This document shows positions 36,540 through 45,284 of a stretch of DNA of 64,000 nt, one piece after another. The stretch comes from Chryseobacterium antibioticum. GTDB taxonomy: Bacteria; Bacteroidota; Bacteroidia; Flavobacteriales; Weeksellaceae. The DNA is taken from assembly GCF_012927325.1 (NCBI RefSeq), contig NZ_JABBGI010000016.1:1-64000 (forward strand). The letters are read 5' to 3'. Every line of letters starts with the position of its first letter. The first letter of the stretch is position 1. Made by a program: the position numbers and the translations under genes. The notes beneath the pieces were generated by a model. The model was not told where the DNA came from and did no database searches. It saw only the letters and a program-made list of their open reading frames with translations.

Positions 36540-37769
36540 ATGGAAAACATTTCTGAAATAGTAACCCATTTTAATTTCACTCAAACAAGAAAATCCAAGC
36601 AATATTTAATAGCATTTTTTAACCAAAAATCCTTTAATGAAAATCAGACACTTTATGTCCAGAAAAAACTGAAATTATTCTTAGAGAATTTTCAGATTAT
36701 TGATTATTATAAGATTAGAGAAAACAAAGTTTCTGTAATTCAAAGGTTTTTGGATGAAATTGATGTCAGCCAATATAATTACTTCACAAGTTTTACGTAT
36801 CGCGAATATTTTAAAGAGATAAATACTAATATTTCGCTGTTGATCGATTTTTTTTATCATTTTGGATTGCTGTTAAAAAATTTCCAAAAGAAAGAGACTT
36901 GTTTAGAATATTTTAATGAAATTGATAAGATGATTACCTTCATCAACTCATTATCCATCAATGAATTTTATAATAAAGAGCTTGATTTCAAACAAAGAAA
37001 AAATATTCTTGTCAAAATTACCCCCGAAATTGAGGCGGGAAATTTTGATTTATTCTGGAATTTCTTCTACATGTTCGATGTGTATTCCAGCATTGCGAAA
37101 GGAATTAAACTGAACAATTTGGTATTTCCTCAATTTAATGCTGAAAATACTTTTACGATTGAAAATTTCTACCATTTAGACCTGAAAAATGCTGTTAAAA
37201 ATACTTTAGAGGTAAAGAATAAAAATACAATTGTTTTCACTGGAGCTAATATGTCGGGAAAATCTACCACAATGAAATCGATCAGTATCATTGTTCTGCT
37301 TGCTCATTTGGGAATTGCCGTTCCGGCTGAATACTGTAATATCCCTTTTTATGATAGTATTTTCCTGTATTTTTCTGTTAATGATAATCTTAAAGAAGGT
37401 TACAGTCATTTTGCTCAGGAAATTATGAATGTAAAGAGCGTTTTATTAGAACTAAAATCTAAAAACTGTTTCGTTGTATTTGATGAAATATTCAACGGTA
37501 CCAACATCAATGATGCCGCGCAAATTACCGTCAATACAGTGAATGGCCTATCTAAATTTAAAAGCTCTCTGTTTATTTTTTCCACGCATCTAAATCTTAT
37601 CGAAAATCATTTAACAGAAAATAAAAATGTTTTGCTGCTGAATTTAGAATGTTTTTTAGAAAATAATGAGCTGTCATTTACTTATAAGCTAAAAGAAGGC
37701 TGGTCCAGACTTGAAATAGGAAAGCTGCTATTCGATCAATATGGCTTGAATGAACTTTTAAATACATAA
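36540..37769 (+). CDS. MutS-like ATPase, short form
   Basis: A 409-residue protein with a MutS C-terminal ATPase domain. The Walker A is GANMSGKSTT at residues 235-244, the Walker B is VVFDEIFNGT with Asp315, and the following F.STH is the switch histidine region. The N-terminal 200 residues are helical, like the lever and clamp. The mismatch-reading domain I, connector domain II and the Smr nuclease of MutS2 are all missing. It is therefore a short MutS paralog of uncertain role, for example in recombination control or defence, in an accessory region between rteC and a TetR gene. Confidence 0.82.
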   Translation: MENISEIVTHFNFTQTRKSKQYLIAFFNQKSFNENQTLYVQKKLKLFLENFQIIDYYKIRENKVSVIQRFLDEIDVSQYNYFTSFTYREYFKEINTNISLLIDFFYHFGLLLKNFQKKETCLEYFNEIDKMITFINSLSINEFYNKELDFKQRKNILVKITPEIEAGNFDLFWNFFYMFDVYSSIAKGIKLNNLVFPQFNAENTFTIENFYHLDLKNAVKNTLEVKNKNTIVFTGANMSGKSTTMKSISIIVLLAHLGIAVPAEYCNIPFYDSIFLYFSVNDNLKEGYSHFAQEIMNVKSVLLELKSKNCFVVFDEIFNGTNINDAAQITVNTVNGLSKFKSSLFIFSTHLNLIENHLTENKNVLLLNLECFLENNELSFTYKLKEGWSRLEIGKLLFDQYGLNELLNT

Positions 37770-38207
37770 ACATATCCATTAAATTAATAAAAATGGGAAT
37801 AATTAACAAGTATTATTCTTGATTTTAAAAGTTGAAGTTATATTTTGTTGCTTAAACATCCATCATAATTAAAATTTATATGGATATTATTTAGTGTTTA
37901 CTTGTATTTAGTTACTGTTATACAGCAATGTTCTATTATGCTTTTTCTGTCAGTAATAATTCTATATATTTGGATATAAATATTTTTCCATTCATATATC
38001 ATTCCTATTTTTTTCAAATTTTGATAATTTTTTGCCAGGAGTTTATTCCTGGCTTTTTGTTTGTCCTAATAGAACTTATTGTTTTTCTTCAAGTAATTCT
38101 ATTTTTTCAAATCATTGTTTCCATATTTGGGAGAAAACATCACGAATTATTGTGAATGAGAATTAGGAGGGTATAAAAATTGCATCTCATGTGGACATAA
38201 ATAAAAC
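37770..38207. other. Intergenic stretch without a supported gene
   Basis: Very AT-rich. A 75-codon frame at 37928-38155 encodes almost only hydrophobic and aromatic residues and has no recognisable feature, so I do not call it. A weak GAATAAT/ATTATTC hairpin at about 37797-37820 could end the MutS-like transcript. Confidence 0.45.
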
Positions 38208-38846
38208 ATGATGACAAGAAAAATTACCGAAGGTCCTATTAGAAATAAGGCACTTACAAAAAAGGAACTGATCAATTCCATTGGTGTAATTATAGAAAAA
38301 GAAGGGTTTTCGCAGATTACAAGTGTAAATATTGCCAGATATGCAAAGCGGGACAAAAAGTTGATTTATGAATATTTCGGAGGAGTAGATGAGCTGATAC
38401 AGGAATATTTTAACACCAGGGATTTTTGGGATGTTAGTGAGGAAGAGCTTGATAACATTACAAAAACATACAAACTGAATTTAGGAAAAGATATAAGGTA
38501 TCAACTGCTGGAGAAACAATTTGATAGTCTTCTAAAAAGCGGAGAAATGCGTGGAGTTACAGCATGGGAAATAAATGGTAAAAACGTACAATCATTACAA
38601 GAACTTGCACAAAAGCGTGAGAAAGCTAGAAATCAGTTATTCGACAAAATTGAAGATAAACATTCCAAAGATAAAAACAAAAACATCAAGGCTATAGAGG
38701 CTATTTTGATTGGTGGTATTAATTATCTTACCGTACATGCCCACACAAGTGAATCGGCCTTTCATGGGATTGATGTTAAGAAGAAAAGTGATCAGCAGAA
38801 AGTTAAAAAAGCACTTAAGCAGATTATTGAATGGGCATATTCTTAA
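38208..38846 (+). CDS. TetR/AcrR family transcriptional regulator
   Basis: A 212-residue protein with an N-terminal TetR helix-turn-helix: KKELINSIGVIIEKEGFSQI, then VNIARYAKRDKKLIYEYFGG, the Y-x-Y-F-G motif being typical. The C-terminal ligand domain is helical and poorly conserved, with a lysine-rich stretch near 150-160. Two ATG codons occur at the start (38208 and 38211). No obvious target operon; it lies between the MutS-like gene and the secreted endonuclease, either of which it may control. Confidence 0.82.
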   Translation: MMTRKITEGPIRNKALTKKELINSIGVIIEKEGFSQITSVNIARYAKRDKKLIYEYFGGVDELIQEYFNTRDFWDVSEEELDNITKTYKLNLGKDIRYQLLEKQFDSLLKSGEMRGVTAWEINGKNVQSLQELAQKREKARNQLFDKIEDKHSKDKNKNIKAIEAILIGGINYLTVHAHTSESAFHGIDVKKKSDQQKVKKALKQIIEWAYS

Positions 38847-39093
38847 GGTATTTTTTTAACGAAATTGATTTTCTAGCAGGAAAATATTTTTTGTAAGAAA
38901 TTTATTCTCGCTGACGATTATATTTACTAAATTATTGTCTTTGTCAGGTTTCAGAAATAAAACAATACTTGTTCAGAATAGGTGTTCATAAACGTATAAA
39001 AATTGAAGAGAAAGGTAGTGTTGATAGGTTTTATCCTTATTGAGTTGGATTTAATTGACATGCATTAATCCCTAACTGAATTCTAAAATGTAT

Positions 39094-39101
39094 TATCTTT
39101 G
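39094..39101 (+). promoter_or_regulatory. -7 promoter element of the endonuclease gene
   Basis: TATCTTTG fits TAnnTTTG, 15 bases before the ATG at 39116, implying a very short leader. No -33 element at normal spacing was seen. Confidence 0.45.
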
Positions 39102-39115
39102 ACGAAAATTCACAT

Positions 39116-40969
39116 ATGATAAAAAAGCTATTATTTGCTTTCTTATGCTTTTCCTGCATAGAAGCTTTTGCACAGATTCCTCTTGGATATTATGACGGAA
39201 CGGCAGGATTAACAGGATACCCATTAAAAACAAAACTGAGCCAGATTATTACCGGAGGTCATCTCGACAAAGGATATAACCTACTGTGGACTGCATACGG
39301 TACCACAGACAGGGATGATACCTATGAAAATGACAATACGATCCTGGATTTTTATTCTGAAAACCCTAGTGGAACAGATCCTTATACATTTCAATACAGT
39401 ACAGGTCAATGCGGTTCCGGAGGTTTTCAGGTAGAAGGGGATTGTTATAACAGAGAACACTTACTGCCTCAAAGTTTTTTCTATTCCGCGAGCCCGATGA
39501 AAAATGATATTCATTTCATTGTACCGACAGACGGATGGGTAAACACTATGCATTCTGATCTACCTTATGGTGAAGTTTTTGATCCTTTAAAAATTTCATT
39601 AAATGGATCAAAAAGAGGGGATAATACATTTCCGGGTTATTCAGATAAAGTATTTGAGCCATTAGACGAATTTAAAGGAGATATTGCCAGAATGCTGTTA
39701 TACTTTGTAACAAGATATGAAAACCAGCTGCCGGGTTTCAATTCTACCGCAGCAAGCCCGTTAGACGGCTCAACGGACAGAGGGTTCAAAGAATGGTATC
39801 TTAATATGCTTTTATATTGGAATAGCAAGGACCCGGTTTCCCAGAGAGAAATTAATAGAAATAATGCATCATATACCTATCAGGGAAACAGAAACCCTTT
39901 CATAGATCATCCCGACTTCATTAATCAAATCTGGACCTCTACTCTTACTGTAGACACAGAAGCACCGAGCCAGGTTATTAATATCCATACGACAAATATA
40001 GCCACCCATTCGGCAAATATTGAATGGACGGCTTCAACCGATAATGTCGGAGTTGTAGGCTATACAGTTTATCTCAATGGAGTAAAACATGGAGTGACAA
40101 CTCTTAACAACTACTATTTTGCAGGATTGACCCCGAATACCACCTATAATGTAAAAATAATAGCTGAAGATGCCTTCAGAAACAAATCTGTAGAATCCGG
40201 TGTATTCACTTTCACAACATTTGACGTTACCCCGGGAAATCCAAATGTACTGCACTTCTCAGAATATGTTGAAGGTTCGAGTTTCAATAAAGCGCTTGAA
40301 ATTGCCAATACGACAGGAGCAGGTGTTAATTTGGTCGATTATACCTTAAAATTACAGACAAACGGAGCGGGAGCCTGGACTACGGGACTGCCTTTATCGG
40401 GTATATTGAATAATAATTCGGTATATGTAATTGTAAACAGTAACATTGCAGCTCCCTGTACACCAAGCAGCACTAATTTATCTACCACTTCATCAGTATT
40501 GAACTTTAATGGTAATGATCCTATAGGCTTATTTAAAGGGTCTGAGCTCGTAGATATCATCGGTGTTTTTAATAATACTGCTAACTTCGCTTTAGACAAA
40601 ACGTTAAGAAGAAATACAACGTTGGGAAATATTAATTATGTTAGCAGTGAATGGGATATAATTGCCAAAGATGACTGTAGTAATTTAGGAATTATCAATC
40701 CAATGCCTACTCTGATGGTTAATGTTTCGGATCTTCCTAAAAAAGATATTAGAGTAGCTGAAAATCCGATCAGTAATAATGAAATTAAGTTTATTGGAAG
40801 CCAATTATCAGCTGTTAATAATGCCGTTGTTTATGATAATATGGGACGTATCGTTAAAAAAATGATAAATCCTTTCAAACATACCAATGTAATTGTACTG
40901 GAAAATACCTACAAGGGAGTTTATTTTGTACTGCTCGATGGAGTTACCTATAAAGTGATTATTAAATAG
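39116..40969 (+). CDS. Secreted endonuclease I family nuclease with C-terminal sorting domain
   Basis: A 617-residue multidomain secreted protein. Signal peptide to about residue 20 (AFAQ). Endonuclease I domain at about 25-280 with the catalytic motif NREHLLPQ, His115. Fibronectin type III domain at about 281-370 (APSQVINIHTTNIATHSANI, WTASTDNVGVVGYTVYLNG). A lamin-tail-like domain at about 378-500 (LHFSEYVEGSSFNKALEIAN). A C-terminal beta domain (SNNEIKFIG.., VYDNMGRIVKK, YKGVYFV, YKVIIK) resembles the type IX secretion sorting domain. It would digest extracellular DNA for nutrients or biofilm remodelling. A perfect terminator follows at 40992-41019. Confidence 0.9.
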   Translation: MIKKLLFAFLCFSCIEAFAQIPLGYYDGTAGLTGYPLKTKLSQIITGGHLDKGYNLLWTAYGTTDRDDTYENDNTILDFYSENPSGTDPYTFQYSTGQCGSGGFQVEGDCYNREHLLPQSFFYSASPMKNDIHFIVPTDGWVNTMHSDLPYGEVFDPLKISLNGSKRGDNTFPGYSDKVFEPLDEFKGDIARMLLYFVTRYENQLPGFNSTAASPLDGSTDRGFKEWYLNMLLYWNSKDPVSQREINRNNASYTYQGNRNPFIDHPDFINQIWTSTLTVDTEAPSQVINIHTTNIATHSANIEWTASTDNVGVVGYTVYLNGVKHGVTTLNNYYFAGLTPNTTYNVKIIAEDAFRNKSVESGVFTFTTFDVTPGNPNVLHFSEYVEGSSFNKALEIANTTGAGVNLVDYTLKLQTNGAGAWTTGLPLSGILNNNSVYVIVNSNIAAPCTPSSTNLSTTSSVLNFNGNDPIGLFKGSELVDIIGVFNNTANFALDKTLRRNTTLGNINYVSSEWDIIAKDDCSNLGIINPMPTLMVNVSDLPKKDIRVAENPISNNEIKFIGSQLSAVNNAVVYDNMGRIVKKMINPFKHTNVIVLENTYKGVYFVLLDGVTYKVIIK

Positions 40970-40991
40970 ACGTTTTTATAATATATTTTTT

Positions 40992-41019
40992 GAAACCATC
41001 TCAATTTTGAGGTGGTTTC
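40992..41019 (+). terminator. Intrinsic terminator of the endonuclease gene
   Basis: GAAACCATCTCA (40992-41003) pairs with TGAGGTGGTTTC (41008-41019), one G-U pair, followed by TTTGTTTG. It sits 23 bases after the stop. Confidence 0.85.
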
Positions 41020-41217
41020 TTTGTTTGCGCTCTATTAATTTAATTAATGAAGAAGCGAAGTTGTAGGCTTTTTTAATAGAAGTAAGAATTAATGTGTAGA
41101 AGAAAAGCAAAAGCAATCCGTATTTAATGGATTGCCTGGGAATTTTAAAATTAGAAATAAATTTATTTTTCCATCCAAATATATGAGAACTTATGAAATA
41201 ACAATGGGATATAAAAA

Positions 41218-41239
41218 AACCGGAAATCTGTTCCCGGTT
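41218..41239 (-). terminator. Orphan terminator-like hairpin
   Basis: AACCGG (41218-41223) pairs with CCGGTT (41234-41239). On the minus strand it is followed by seven T. There is no convincing minus-strand gene upstream of it, so it may be a relic or may serve a transcript that I cannot see. A similar small hairpin (GCAATCC/GGATTGC) lies near 41112-41135. Confidence 0.45.
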
Positions 41240-41351
41240 AAAAATTGAATGCAATTTTTTAAAACATATAAATGATGATTATAGATTAAGAATAGTTCCT
41301 AATTTCAAATGTATAGAATTATGAATATGCAAAAAGCACAATAGAATATTG

Positions 41352-41456
41352 TATCAGGTTATTGAAGGAATCATAAATCTAAAAGCCTAGAGAACCAAAT
41401 TTCTACAATTATTGAACAGTAATCTAAATAAACTATTTCTTGACAATAATGAATAG
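41352..41456 (+). pseudogene. rteC 3'-end remnant
   Basis: The translated frame ends YQVIEGIINLKA-stop-RTKF followed by LQLLNSNLNKLFLDNNE and a stop. The segment RTKFLQLLN-x-NLN-x-LFL(E/D) matches the C-terminus of the intact RteC at 35315-36163, but there is an in-frame TAG and nothing recognisable further upstream. It is therefore a decayed copy of the last 30 codons, directly before the plasmid-like gene block that starts at 41626. Confidence 0.7.
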
Positions 41457-41625
41457 AAGTTATTTTCTCTATTTCCACAAAACTGATCATTACTGGAGGA
41501 ATCCCTTAATTTCAAAACTCTTTATCCATAAACCTTTTAGAAGAATCGTTCGGTAGTACCGAAAAGCTACCGAAAAATATTGTGTGTGATGAGCAAAATT
41601 TGCCAAATAAAACAATTGTAAAATT

Positions 41626-41886
41626 ATGGCAATATCAATTATCACCAAAGAAGACCTTCAGCAATTTAAGAGTGAATTACTGGAAGATATTAAAGACCTG
41701 CTTCAGGTAAGGAATACAGAACAAAAATTATGGCTTCGTACTTCCGAGGTCAAAAAACTGCTGAATGTTTCTTCGGGAACTTTACAGAATTTAAGAATCA
41801 ACGAAACCCTGTCTTATACGAAGATAGGGGGGATCTTGTATTACAATTACAAAGACATTGAGAAACTATTGACGGATTCCAAATAA
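41626..41886 (+). CDS. Helix-turn-helix DNA-binding protein (excisionase-like)
   Basis: An 86-residue protein with a MerR/excisionase-type HTH in its second half: LWLRTSEVKKLLNVSSGTLQ, NLRINETLSYTKIGGILYYN, then YKDIEKLLTDSK. A short helical coiled segment precedes it. Proteins of this size and motif open many Bacteroidota mobile-element modules, next to rteC or replication genes, as here. Likely binds element DNA for control of excision or replication. Confidence 0.82.
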   Translation: MAISIITKEDLQQFKSELLEDIKDLLQVRNTEQKLWLRTSEVKKLLNVSSGTLQNLRINETLSYTKIGGILYYNYKDIEKLLTDSK

Positions 41887-41905
41887 TCACAGAAAATATG
41901 AAATC

Positions 41906-42448
41906 ATGAACCAAACTAAAGATATCATCAATTTTTTTGAACATGTCATTAAAGATAAACGGTTGTATCCTTCCCATATCAGTATATATGTTGCGCTTTT
42001 CCAGTGTTGGAGCATGAACAGGTTTCAAAGCCCCTTTCGTATTTGCCGTGCAGAGGTCATGGAATTGGGTAAGGTAAGATCTTTAGGAACCTATCACAGG
42101 TGTATTAAAGAGTTGCATTTGGCAGGATTTATTATTTATTCCCCCAGTTACGACTCTTATAAAGGAAGCCTTGTTGAGATTATTGATTTTGAGGAGTCTG
42201 AAACTTCCATAAATAAAGCATTTCGGGAGCAAAAATTATCCGTACAAAAAGAAAGTCATTTTTCTACACCTGAATTTTATGAAGTAGAATTATATTTTAA
42301 TGAACGTGCCTTGCCCTCTGCACTAGCATATACGTTTTATTCATTCTACGATTCCCAGAGTTGGAAATTAAGTGACGGGAAATTAATGAACAGCTGGCAG
42401 GCTGCTGCAAGGAACTGGATTTCTAAGGAAAGAAAAATCAGTAGCTAG
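41906..42448 (+). CDS. Mobile-element winged-helix-like protein
   Basis: A 180-residue protein. The region LYPSHISIYVALFQCWSMNR, then FRICRAEVMELGKVRSLGTY, looks like a winged helix of the DnaD/RepA type found in element-borne replication or regulatory proteins. The C-terminal SWQAAARNWISKE resembles the terminal motif of primosome-associated proteins. No enzyme motif. It lies 19 bases after the HTH gene and 33 before the DUF3853 gene, so it belongs to the same operon. Confidence 0.65.
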   Translation: MNQTKDIINFFEHVIKDKRLYPSHISIYVALFQCWSMNRFQSPFRICRAEVMELGKVRSLGTYHRCIKELHLAGFIIYSPSYDSYKGSLVEIIDFEESETSINKAFREQKLSVQKESHFSTPEFYEVELYFNERALPSALAYTFYSFYDSQSWKLSDGKLMNSWQAAARNWISKERKISS

Positions 42449-42481
42449 AATTTAAGTTTTTCACTAAAAGAAAAAGAGAAA

Positions 42482-42733
42482 ATGAAAAATATAGACCCGC
42501 AAACACCCCTTTGGAAGCTGACGGTTGAGGAATTTTTGGAAGTTATCCAAAACCTCAATTCGGAAAATAGGCATGAATATGGACTGAAAGGATTAGCCAA
42601 AATTCTGGGCTGTTCCGTTTCAAAAGCTTCGGAAATAAAATCTTCCGGAATTTTGGATGAAGCCATCATACAAAAGGGGAAAATTATCATCATTGATAAG
42701 CAAAAAGTATTAGAGCTTTTTGCCAGGAAGTAA
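42482..42733 (+). CDS. DUF3853 family DNA-binding protein
   Basis: An 83-residue protein of the DUF3853 type. It begins with a TPLWKLTVEEFLEVI segment, then a helix-turn-helix (YGLKGLAKILGCSVSKASEI, KSSGILDEAIIQKGKIIIID). The family is confined to Bacteroidota mobile elements and is presumed to bind DNA. It ends two bases before the next gene. Confidence 0.8.
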   Translation: MKNIDPQTPLWKLTVEEFLEVIQNLNSENRHEYGLKGLAKILGCSVSKASEIKSSGILDEAIIQKGKIIIIDKQKVLELFARK

Positions 42734-42735
42734 CG

Positions 42736-43443
42736 ATGTATTATCACGAGCTCATACAAAGGTTTTGGGAATCTGGCCCAAAAGCACAATTAGGTACCAC
42801 TGCTGTTGTCATTTATCTGTATCTTCTGAAATTAGCGAACGATAATAACGGATACGATGTTACTGTTTCCGATGTTGCGATTGGTCGTACACTCGGACTA
42901 ACGAGAAAAACGGTAAAATCTGCCAGAGAATTGCTGCGGAATTCAGGGCTGGTTCAGTATGAAAGCAAAAACGGACATTCATGTTCTTACAGAATAGTAT
43001 TGAATTATTCTTTAGAAATCCTTAGCCAAGAAAAAAGCAGGAAGGTAATAATCAAGCATAACCCTCTGGCAGCGATCACAGAGAAAAATGAAAATTTATC
43101 ATTGGTTGGCTTACCGGCCTTAAGTACTCCCGAAACTATAGAGCAGAAAGAGAAAGCATCCTTTTATAATAGTACGGCTAAGCCTTTTAAAATGGCCAAA
43201 AACCCTTCCTTGGAAGAATTTATGGCATATGCCTATACGCTGAGTGGATATGAAGTATCTATGGACTCAGATATTAAGGGGAAATACGCTTTGTGGGCTG
43301 GTAATGATTGGTGCAATAATTTAGGAAAACCGATAACCAACTGGAAATCCTCATTGAAAAATCTTTTGCCCTATATAAAAAACAGGACTGACAACGGACC
43401 GTTGTCTTTAGAGTCAATCCCTAGTATTAAACCTCCAAAGTGA
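42736..43443 (+). CDS. DnaD-like winged-helix replication/regulatory protein
   Basis: A 235-residue protein. The N-terminal winged helix (VIYLYLLKLANDNNGYDVTV, SDVAIGRTLGLTRKTVKSAR, LLRNSGLVQY) is followed by a variable linker and a C-terminal helical domain (LEEFMAYAYTLSGYE...WCNNLGKPITNWKSSLKNLLPYI) of the type seen in DnaD-like and element primosome proteins. It probably helps load replication proteins at the iteron origin encoded nearby. It is coupled to the DUF3853 gene. Confidence 0.7.
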   Translation: MYYHELIQRFWESGPKAQLGTTAVVIYLYLLKLANDNNGYDVTVSDVAIGRTLGLTRKTVKSARELLRNSGLVQYESKNGHSCSYRIVLNYSLEILSQEKSRKVIIKHNPLAAITEKNENLSLVGLPALSTPETIEQKEKASFYNSTAKPFKMAKNPSLEEFMAYAYTLSGYEVSMDSDIKGKYALWAGNDWCNNLGKPITNWKSSLKNLLPYIKNRTDNGPLSLESIPSIKPPK

Positions 43444-43489
43444 TCCTTGAAAGGAGAGGTTTACCTATTTAAATTTTAAAACTATAAAA

Positions 43490-43696
43490 ATGAAACTATC
43501 AGATATAAAGCCCGGACAGAAAGTAAGCATAAATGGTATGCTTGCCGAGTATCAAGGAATTCAAAAAATTAAAATCCCCAATTTCGGGAAAGTAGAAAAA
43601 AGAGTTTTCAGAAGAGATGAAACAGGAGATTATCTATATTATAATCTTAATGATGGCTCAAAAACATTAAAGAGTGAGAAAATTAAATTGCTGTAG
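43490..43696 (+). CDS. Small hypothetical protein, 68 aa
   Basis: A 68-residue soluble beta-rich protein: KLSDIKPGQKVSINGMLAEY, then KVEKRVFRRDETGDYLYYNL. The start resembles an OB or SH3-like barrel. Not recognised. It is conserved in position between the winged-helix gene and the Rep gene, with clear spacing on each side, so probably real. Confidence 0.6.
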   Translation: MKLSDIKPGQKVSINGMLAEYQGIQKIKIPNFGKVEKRVFRRDETGDYLYYNLNDGSKTLKSEKIKLL

Positions 43697-43764
43697 AGGT
43701 TTTTCAATCCGAATATAGTTCTCTGTTAAGAAGGACAAAATTAAAGTACGCTAAACTATAAATT

Positions 43765-44862
43765 ATGGCTATTCCGGAAAAAGATTTTAGACTTGTCAGA
43801 AAGAAATTTGAAGATAAAAGCGAAAGAATTCCCGACAGAATACGCTTGGGTAATCATTTTGTGGATGATTTTATTTTTGAAGACCAGGAGGCGGCTGATA
43901 TTCCGACTGGTGCACTTCGTGTTATTTTTAATATTATGTCGATTATCAGCAGTGAGCAGTTCCGACCTGAGGACCGTCCGAAGCAGCTTTCCCTGTTTGA
44001 TGAAGAATTTGAAACCGAAAATAACATTTTCGCCTCAATTAAAATCCGGAACAGCAAAATCTCTCCGAGTGGCTCTACTAAACAGGTTGTGGAAGCGTAT
44101 GGGTTTCTTGCCCGGTTCAAAATGGACTGGTATAAATCTGTTAATTCCAATGGAAAAGAGATTAAAACATTTGGAGCACTTATTTCCACGCCGACTTATG
44201 ACCAACGCGGTTATACAAGCTTTCTGATCAGTAGCTACTGGCTGAAAAAGCTGATGATTATTCCCGAATATAATTACATCCTTTACAATCTGGTATATAA
44301 TATCAGAAACAATAAGCATATAATTTTTGCGATCTGGCTTTCAAAACTTCCCGAAGGCGGAACCATGATGAAACTTTCTTCACTGAACAAAAAGTTTGGA
44401 CTGAACTATAAAACCGCGAATGATTTTTGTTTCAAGTTTCTCAAACCTGCAAGAGTAAATTTTAACAGGTACAATAACCTTTCATTCAATTGTCACTATA
44501 AAGGAGATTTTATTTTCATTCATCCTTTTTACACTAAAATGAACACGGGCTCCGATATACCGGAGAATACAGAAGAACAATCAAAAATTACAAGACGGTT
44601 ATATTATTTCAGCAAAAGATACGGTCTGAAGGCAGACGAAATGCTTCAGTTTTCCTACCAGTACAGAACTATTTCACAAACCCGCAAACTGATAGAAAAG
44701 GCTTTCAGTGAATTTATAAGGATTAACAGGCAGAAAGGGGTAAAATCTACGGATTTTCAGGGAGTACATTTTTTGAACAAAATGCAGGAGTTCATTATAC
44801 AACTATACAAAGAAACTAAAATGGGGGAAATTCTGCCCAACGGTTATCCTGTTATTCTCTGA
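43765..44862 (+). CDS. Plasmid-type replication initiator (RepB/Rep_3-like)
   Basis: A 365-residue replication initiation protein. The two-winged-helix plan is visible: GALRVIFNIMSIISSEQF followed by the SLFDEEF linker, GSTKQVVEAYGFLARFKMDW, a strand-rich middle (SFLISSYWLKKL, YNLVYNIRNNKHIIFAIWLS), then a second winged helix MMKLSSLNKKFGLNYKTAND. This is the Rep_3-like fold that binds iterons, and eight iterons begin right at its stop codon (44864-45152). It makes this part of the window a plasmid-like replicon, free or integrated. Confidence 0.85.
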   Translation: MAIPEKDFRLVRKKFEDKSERIPDRIRLGNHFVDDFIFEDQEAADIPTGALRVIFNIMSIISSEQFRPEDRPKQLSLFDEEFETENNIFASIKIRNSKISPSGSTKQVVEAYGFLARFKMDWYKSVNSNGKEIKTFGALISTPTYDQRGYTSFLISSYWLKKLMIIPEYNYILYNLVYNIRNNKHIIFAIWLSKLPEGGTMMKLSSLNKKFGLNYKTANDFCFKFLKPARVNFNRYNNLSFNCHYKGDFIFIHPFYTKMNTGSDIPENTEEQSKITRRLYYFSKRYGLKADEMLQFSYQYRTISQTRKLIEKAFSEFIRINRQKGVKSTDFQGVHFLNKMQEFIIQLYKETKMGEILPNGYPVIL

Positions 44863-44863
44863 A

Positions 44864-45152
44864 TTCGGAATTGCACTCATTCGTCTTTCGGATTTGTACT
44901 CATTTAGAATTCGGAATTGCACTCGCTGAAGTTAAGAAAATGTTAAAAATTGGAATTCTTATGATGCTGATTTCGGAATTGCACTCATTCAGGTATTGTA
45001 AAGCCGATGAAAATTATAGATAAAGTGAAAACAACAGATGAAAACAAGGTTCAAGTCGGATTTGCACTCATCTGGTAAAAGGCACTTTTTCGGAATTGTG
45101 CTCATCTGCATTTCGGATTTGGACTCATTTGGAATTCGGAATTACACTCATT
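44864..45152. repeat. Iteron array, probable replication origin
   Basis: Eight direct repeats of consensus TTCGGAATTGCACTCATT start at 44864, 44887, 44910, 44972, 45055 (first base differs), 45089, 45112 and 45135. Positions 7 and 10-12 vary (A/T; GCA, GTA, GTG, GGA, ACA). Within each close group the spacing is about 23 bases, close to two helical turns, so bound Rep would sit on one face. An AT-rich stretch follows (45160-45280). Iterons next to a Rep_3-like gene are a classical plasmid origin. Confidence 0.88.
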
Positions 45153-45284
45153 TTGAATATATTACAAATGCTTTGCTAGAAGTGGGTACAACGAATTGCT
45201 AAAAGTATACTAAAAAGAAAATAAAAGTCTTTTTTTATTAAAAAGGAAATTCCAGAATAAAAAGACTGCTTTAAAAGGAAAAAA

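Noticed and set aside
36540-37769. Calling the MutS-like gene mutS or mutS2
   Set aside because: The mismatch-recognition domain of MutS and the Smr domain of MutS2 are absent, so a gene symbol would mislead.
37928-38155. A 75-codon plus-strand frame between the MutS-like and TetR genes
   Set aside because: It is almost entirely Phe, Ile, Leu and Tyr in a very AT-rich stretch, with no neighbour link or motif; likely chance.
40976-41254. A 92-codon minus-strand frame after the endonuclease gene
   Set aside because: It overlaps a strong plus-strand terminator and two other hairpins and has no recognisable content.
44864-45152. Reading the iteron region as a CRISPR array
   Set aside because: Repeats are 18 bases, imperfect and irregularly spaced (from 5 to 65 bases between copies), and directly follow a Rep gene; this is an origin, not CRISPR.
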